Source: Manihot esculenta
Lineage: Eukaryota > Streptophyta > Magnoliopsida > Malpighiales > Euphorbiaceae
Direction of reading: 5' to 3'
Length of the DNA: 64,000 nucleotides
Assembly: GCF_001659605.2 (NCBI RefSeq)
Contig: NC_035177.2
Location: forward strand, 32,752,136 to 32,816,135
Program-made: the position numbers and the translations under genes
The notes under the pieces: model-generated
Told to the model about the DNA's origin: nothing
Seen by the model: only the letters and a program-made list of their open reading frames with translations
The model's database searches: none
Shown here: positions 58,271 through 64,000 of the stretch, piece by piece
Position numbering within the stretch: position 1 is the first letter of the stretch
Layout: every line of letters begins with the position of its first letter

Positions 58271-59384
58271 ACTAAGCTATACTAAAAAAAAATTGAAAAA
58301 CTCATTTTTCATATTTGATTGTATGAGAAAATATGAGAAAATATAAAAGAAAAGAAGCTTTAGAAATTTTTTTTATTGATTTAGAATGAAATAAAAATAA
58401 TATTATAATGCAAATCTAATAAACTAAAAAAATAAATAAAAATGAATAGGTATAATTTTTTATAATTAATTATTTAAATTTATAAATTTTATATTTAAAG
58501 TATAAATATCAAGGTCACATTCATTTTAAAAAATATATATTTAAATGGAGTTTTATTCATTCCATGTATCTCAATCATAAAATGGAAAAAAGATAAACAC
58601 ACAAATAAAAATGAATCCTAAAAGAATTATTAGATAATTAAAAATATGGTTGTTTTCAAGAAAAAAAAAAATTGATGAGGGGGCTGAGGTAATCCTGGGC
58701 TATCTTCATCATAATGGAACCACATATTAAGTACAATTCAACTCAACCAATGGGATTTCGAAACTTCTAGTGGGCCCTAACCGGTGCATAATCAATTTTT
58801 AATGCCACTTTAACTAAAATCATATTTAAATTTATTTATCTTTATAATTTTTTTATATATATTATTTTATTTTTAAAATTCAATATTTTAATATTTATAA
58901 TTTCATTTTGATATTGAAAGCCCATCAATTTATATTTAAATATAATATATTCTTTTAACACTCACCTACCTAATCTGATTAGGTAATAAATAAATCTGAG
59001 TAAACTCCCTTGATTTCCGTTTTATTTAAAAAAATGTGTTCTTTTATTCAACAATAATATTTGAGTAAATATGGAACAAATATATAATTTTATTGATTCT
59101 TTTAAATAGATAATATAATTTTATTTCATTATTTTTAATAAAATAAAATTAATTTTTACACAAAATATAATTCATGCAATCATTTTAAAACTCTATTTAA
59201 ATTTTCATTAGAAAAATTCAATTTAATTTTTTAAAAAATAAATAAAATCATAGAAGATTGCACATGATAATAATAATAATAATAGTAATAAAACTACCAA
59301 AATAGGGCATAAGCCACATAATGTTGTAAATAATGACATGGGCTATGGATTTATTATGGACTAAAAATCTGCCGGTTATGTCCT
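58271..59384. other. AT-rich intergenic DNA
   Basis: No gene is seen. It may be the interior of a non-autonomous CACTA element if the two candidate ends belong together. Confidence 0.35.
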
Positions 59385-59494
59385 CGTCAGTAACTTAGCA
59401 ACGGATTCATATAACTGTTAGTTAAAGTTAGCAATAGAGTTAACGATGAAGAAGTTGCATCAATAGTTGCGATATAGTAATTTTCATTGTAGTG
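59385..59494 (-). mobile_element. Possible CACTA-type terminus (right)
   Basis: The block AGTAACTTAGCAACGGATTC and the final TTTTCATTGTAGTG (CACTACAATGAAAA on the other strand) look like the subterminal and terminal sequence of a CACTA element. No coding region lies between it and 57960. Confidence 0.4.
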
Positions 59495-59719
59495 ACATTA
59501 ATAATCTTGTTGTTATCTTTACTAATTTGATTTTTTATTTGTTATGTTATGGCTATAAAATTATCAAAGCAATCTGTCAATGCATAAATCAATTTCAATA
59601 TTTTAACCAACATATTTAAAATGTATATATTAATAAAATTAAAAATATTTCATATAATTATTCAACGTTTATAAAAGTCTTATCATTTTGCACAATATAT
59701 TAATATGTACTGATAAATT

Positions 59720-60700
59720 AAGATTTAGTAGGGTCGCCAGATACTGACACCTAGACTAATGTTTGATTTGATGGGTAGACCTGATTAATTTTATGAGGAT
59801 TGAATACCTTTGAGATTTCATATATGTCCCTCTATACTCGATCTTAAGGAGACCCTTCCGACGTTCAAGTAAAATCTTAGGACTTTTTGAGTGATATCTT
59901 AATGGAAAGTGATACACAATTGAAATAAGAAAATTGAAAATAGAAAGAGAAAGAGAAAGCTATGGAGAGAAAAAGAGAGGTTGCTTCTAAGAATATGTGT
60001 AAGAGTGTGAGAGGGAGAGAGATTCACCCTCCCTTCTTTGAGTTAGATCAATGGTATATACACCAATTGATCATTCTGATAACCCTTGTATTATATATCA
60101 TCGGACTAGATAAGGTTATCCTCTTATAAGTGTATCAGACGACTTATTAATGATGGACAATTGGTTAATAAATGTGGAGCCAGCTAATCCATGCCAATTT
60201 TTATCGTGGGCATCACGTCAATCTATTTTTTCACACACGCATTTATGACTTTGATGATGTACCAAAAGGACATCCAATGTATAGGAGGTCGACATCCTTC
60301 CCTAGTCTCATTAGGTCGTGCTTGGCTCATCCGATCTGTACCACAATGGGGTTCCCTTGGTCACTCAAGTTTGTAGTGTTCATATTTAACTCCTGTTTGT
60401 GGCACAAGTTTTAAAGAGATCTACTCATCTATTTCAGACTTTGGTAAGGTCAGAGGTATTGGTGGTTTGATCCTCATACCTCATAGGTTGGGCTTTCTAT
60501 TGTCTAGTCAGACGGGATGGTAAGGCTGACATGACTCTTTTGAATCCTGTATACATGAGTCATGATCCTAATGAGACATGTTATTTATATGTCATTAGAT
60601 GTCCTTTCACTTATTCAAGGGTTATTTATGATGGTTGGAGGAGCGAATTTAATCTTACAAGCTGTTACAGATAGTTTTCGACGCATTTCCCTCCAAGAAA
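59720..60700 (-). repeat. Probable LTR region of a second gag-only element
   Basis: The position, left of a + strand copy of the antisense gene, is where the 3' LTR of a minus-strand gag-only element is expected. The sequence has LTR-like GA-rich patches and no genes. Termini were not found, so this rests mainly on context. Confidence 0.3.
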
Positions 60701-60825
60701 CACACCTTCACTGTCATCGGTTCTCAAACAGGCGCCATTAAATGAAGGTAATGATTATCAGGGGGTTTTCGAAGAATCGTCACCCGAGATCCTTTAAGGA
60801 AATTTGAATTTTGAATTCTTCGGCC

Positions 60826-60832
60826 TATAAAA
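60826..60832 (+). promoter_or_regulatory. TATA box of the 60.9-kb transposon gene
   Basis: TATAAAA in the context CGGCCTATAAAAGC, 121 bases before the ATG at 60953, with a CT-rich leader between. It would give a leader of about 90-100 bases. Confidence 0.6.
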
Positions 60833-60952
60833 GCATTCTCCTGAATGCTTTAGTATACTTTGGCATTTTAACTTTGTCTTTCTGCTTCAAACTCTCTCCT
60901 TCTTTTATTTTCTTTACTGGGATTCTCTGCTATAGGTACATCTCTTTCTGCC

Positions 60953-63900
60953 ATGACTCCTATTGAGTTTCCTCTAGTCGAGAGGCTCCCTTCTAATGTT
61001 ACTTCTAGCGACTTTTGTCGGGCTATTTGTAAAGAACTTTTATCTGACCCTTCTTATTATATTCGAGCTCCTTGCTCTACCGAGCAGATCTCACTCTTTT
61101 CTTCTCCTCCTCCTGCTGGTCTTGAGGATGCTCAAAACGGGAAGAATATAGTTTTCTTCCTGAAACAGTTTGAGTACGGGCTGTCTTTTCCTCTTTCTCA
61201 TTTTTTCATTGGGTTTTTAGGTTTTATAGGGTCTCTCCTAGGATGTTAACTCCTACTTCTGTCTTGTTCATGAGAGCCTTTGAGGCAGTGTGTTGGGACT
61301 GGGATTTTAGGCCATCTGTCAGCCTATTCAGGTCTTTCTTTAGGATTACTAAATCGAATAATGGATTTTGGAGTTTCAGTGGTCAGATAGATTTTTCCTT
61401 TTTTATTGATCATAAAGACTCCACTCATCACTGGATAGAGAGTTTTGCCATTGTCCATTTAAGGGGAGGGTAGGAGTGGGGTTTTGATACTTCTTAGACA
61501 GACGTTAATCCCTCTTGCAATGCGTTTCCTAGTTTTTCAGAGTGGGACCAGCTATACTTTGCTGGGCTAGCCTCTCTTTCCTTCAAATATGACATTTTCA
61601 AGTGTCTTGAGCTCCCTCCTGGGAATGATTGTTGTGCTGCTGATACTTATTGCTTTGATTTTTGTCTTTCTAGTTCTCTTTTTCTTGATTGAGACTTATT
61701 TTTTGGGTTTTGCAGCTTTTGTCATTCCAATGGGAGAGACTTCAATGCCCAGAAATTTCACATTGTCTAGGGATTCTATCAAGTAGGCAATCGAGCAGTT
61801 CACTCGACGAAAGACTATTGAGGTCGTTCACAAGGCGTTGGGACTTGACTCTCATCAAAAGGAAGACATGCTTCCATTGGCGATTGTGGGACTACATTCT
61901 AAAGGGGTCACTAAAAAGGGAGCTATTGGGTCTATAGACGAAGTAGGTGCCTTAGAGACTGCTCAGAACAACTCTTATAGTTCCACTGGGACCTCCTGCT
62001 GCCTAGTGCTCCCATCCAATCACTCCTCAGAGGAGGAGGAAGGAGCTAATCTTGTTAGGAAAAACTCTTGAGTTTCATCTTAAAGGTCTGACCCTTCTCC
62101 TCCTCAGAAGAAAAGGAGAAAGTTAGTCAAGGAGAGCCAACTGCGTGGGCCTCAAGCCGGGGAGGCCACCTCGGGTGATCATAGGAGAGGTGCTCCTAAT
62201 ATGGTAAAGGGAGGTAAGGAGGGCTTGTCTGCTAGTGTCAGCATAAAGTTGCCCCAAGCTCTTATTCCTCACGAGTCAATGGTCGCTTATACTCTAAATC
62301 AAGAGTCAACGCTTACTTCTATTGCGGAGCTTTTTCGTAACCACATTTTTTTGTCTTCTCCGGGTATCTTCGATCCTCGGCTCCTAGGGACCTTTTGCTA
62401 TCTGGTCAAGTCCACTGCTCAGTCAAAAGCTAGCAGCTAGAAGCCTATTGAAAAGCTTTTTGCTGATTCCAAAAGACAAGTTCTCCTGGTATCTTCTTTA
62501 TTTGTCTGTTTTCTTGGCTTTTATTTTTATTATCATGCTAATTGTTTATTTATGTTTGTAGGTCCTCATTACCCTTGTCGAGTTCAAAGAAAAGATGAAG
62601 GGTGCCCAAGAGGTTGCTCGTGCTGAAGTTGAGAGGGTTAAGTAAGAGAAGGCTGCTTGTGTTGTCGCATTGCTAAAAGGGGAACATGAGGCTGAGGTGA
62701 GTAGATTGAATGAATTACTTGACCATATTCACCTTCAGAATGACTGGGTTGCTCAATTAGAGAGCCAATTAGTTGAAGAGCGGTATGAGGTGACAGCTCA
62801 GTTGTCCTATGTCCAAGTTGATGCGGAGTTGAAAATTGAAGGTTTGCTCTCACGGACTATTCATCTTGAGGGTGAGCTTGTGAAGATATTCGAAGATTTA
62901 AAGCAGGCTTATCATCACTTGGAAAGGTCTCGGGAGGATGCTCGCACTAGGGGTGAGCATTCGGTCGGTTCGGTTCAAAATCGAATCGAACCGAATAAAC
63001 CAAAAACCGAAATTTTAGTGTTTATAAAAATTGAACCGAACCGATTTTGGTCAGAAACCAAATTGAACCGAACCGGTCTGATTCGGTTTGATCGATTTCG
63101 ATTTTTAATAATTTTTTATTTTTTACACTTTATTTTTAATATTTTAAAATTTAATTAAAATATTTTAATCTTAATATGATTTAATTTCTCTATATTATTG
63201 AAAAAATATATTATTATCACGGTTTGGTTCAGTTTTTTCAGTTTTTTTCTGATCAAAACCGAACCGAACCGAAATAACCGAAATTTCTGAAATTAAAAAT
63301 CGAACCGAACCGAAATGTATAAAAAACCGAACCAAATTTTTAAATCGATTCGTTTCGATCGGTTTTTTCGGTTTGAACCGAATACTGCTCACCTCTAGCT
63401 CGCACTAGTGAGGGTATAAAGAACCAGTATAAGCTGGAAGTGATCAAGCTTTCTACTCATTGCAAAGAGTATGAGGTAGCTATAGTGGATATGGGTAAGA
63501 AACATAAGGCATCGTCAAGACTATATATCAAAAATATTTGCAGTTTGATGAGCACAAGTCCAAGATTGTCAATTTTGCCATTCATTTTTATGCCAGCGCC
63601 TATAATTTGATGCTAAAGGCTGAGTGTGATGAGCCAAGCAAGCCTCTTAGTACTTTTCGACTGGCTAAGTGCAATTCTGGTGGTGAGGACGTACAGTATG
63701 GCTATGACGATTTGCCAATTGAGAAGCCTGGTAAACTCCTATCTTGATGACCTCTTCCTTCAAGACTCCCGTCTCTTCTTTTGAAGGTGCCCTAGAGAAA
63801 GATAATGATCCAGCTGGTTAGATGATTGTCAATTCTACTGGTTTAGAGGTTGTAAATGTCCAAATTTCTACTTTGAGAGATATTATTATTGCAGACTCGA

Positions 63901-64000
63901 CTGTTGAGGCTGCTCGTGCCATCTCTAGGTTAAGCCTAATTTGACTGGTGAACTTGCTTCCTTTGAGAAAGATCAAGAGTAATTATTTATAAATATGTGG
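60953..64000 (+). pseudogene. Second copy of the retrotransposon-borne three-exon gene, cut by a MITE
   Basis: This is a divergent relative of the antisense gene at 39400-42345. Exon 1 (MTPIEFPLVERL, YYIRAPCSTEQ, FEYGLSFPLSHFF, DHKDSTHHWIESFAIV) has a frameshift near 61215-61250. The intron before exon 2 ends GGGTTTTGCAG at 61715. Exon 2 is 61716-62488, with stops at about 61785 and later. Exon 3 starts at 62562 after TTTGTAG and is a coiled coil (HEAEVSRLNELLDHIHLQND), also with a stop at about 62643. It is interrupted by a hAT-type MITE at 62948-63397. After the MITE a related frame continues and includes GGEDVQYGYDDLPIEKPGK, matching DGEEVLYGEDDRPLPKG of the other copy. The gene runs towards or past the right edge of the window. 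The whole is a pseudogene, presumably within a minus-strand gag-only element whose gag lies beyond 64000. Confidence 0.75.
62948..63397. mobile_element. hAT-type MITE inside the transposon gene, TSD GCTCGCAC
   Basis: The 450-bp element runs from TAGGGGTGAGCATTCGG to GAATACTGCTCACCTCTA. It is the reverse orientation of the element at 12105-12571. A perfect 8-bp duplication GCTCGCAC flanks it (62940-62947 and 63398-63405). It interrupts the coiled-coil exon. Confidence 0.92.

Noticed and set aside
60172..60414. 80-codon open frame upstream of the 60.9-kb transposon gene
   Set aside because: No domain or similarity; it lies in presumed LTR sequence before the TATA box.

Overview
This is plant nuclear DNA: AT-rich, with intron-containing genes and nested LTR retrotransposons of plant lineages. 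The protein-coding genes are eudicot-like. The transposon repertoire (Tekay-type Ty3/gypsy with LTRs of about 2.2 kb, gag-only Tat-type elements, degraded Ty1/copia, a TRIM, hAT-type MITEs) fits a Malpighiales genome such as cassava or a relative. The species is inference; the window does not prove it.

Host genes are few and all on the + strand. A class I HD-Zip gene orthologous to Arabidopsis ATHB-1/HAT5 has four coding exons at 22098-24267 and an upstream ORF in its leader (21877-21966) that looks like the known conserved peptide uORF of this gene. A TOG/ARM-repeat protein has five coding exons at 45958-47941. A single-exon membrane-anchored RING-H2 E3 ligase lies at 57004-57669. In Arabidopsis the HAT5 and ARM-repeat homologues are, from memory, close neighbours on chromosome 3, so the first two may be a microsyntenic pair pushed about 21 kb apart by retrotransposon insertion.

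Layout. 1-2.96 kb: AT-rich, no gene. 2.96-4.2 kb: a copia gag fragment and a truncated gypsy LTR. 4.5-10.7 kb: a decayed minus-strand copia element interrupted by a solo LTR (6780-8171, perfect 5-bp TSD). 12.1-13.4 kb: a hAT-type MITE and an older relative. 16.0-19.0 kb: a degenerate Tat-type gag and a LINE tail. 21.5-24.4 kb: the HAT5 gene. 25.5-43.1 kb: a gag-only Ty3/gypsy element (LTRs 25495-25987 and 42595-43087) with an antisense three-exon gene; it was split inside a minisatellite by a younger Tekay-type element (28351-38208, TSD GCCAG). 44.7-48 kb: the ARM gene. 50.4-53.7 kb: a small deleted copia element. 54.2-54.7 kb: a TRIM. 57.0-57.7 kb: the RING gene. 58-59.5 kb: possible CACTA termini. 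59.7-64 kb: a second, divergent copy of the retrotransposon-borne gene, now on the + strand and cut by a hAT-type MITE.

The most interesting system is the spliced gene carried antisense inside the gag-only retrotransposon (39400-42345). Its N-terminal region resembles the 'putative gypsy type transposon' family; a Ser/Pro-rich middle, a long coiled coil and an acidic tail follow. The copy at 60953-63750 keeps the same intron positions, so the gene was probably transcribed and spliced from its own promoter. No tRNA, rRNA or CRISPR feature was seen.
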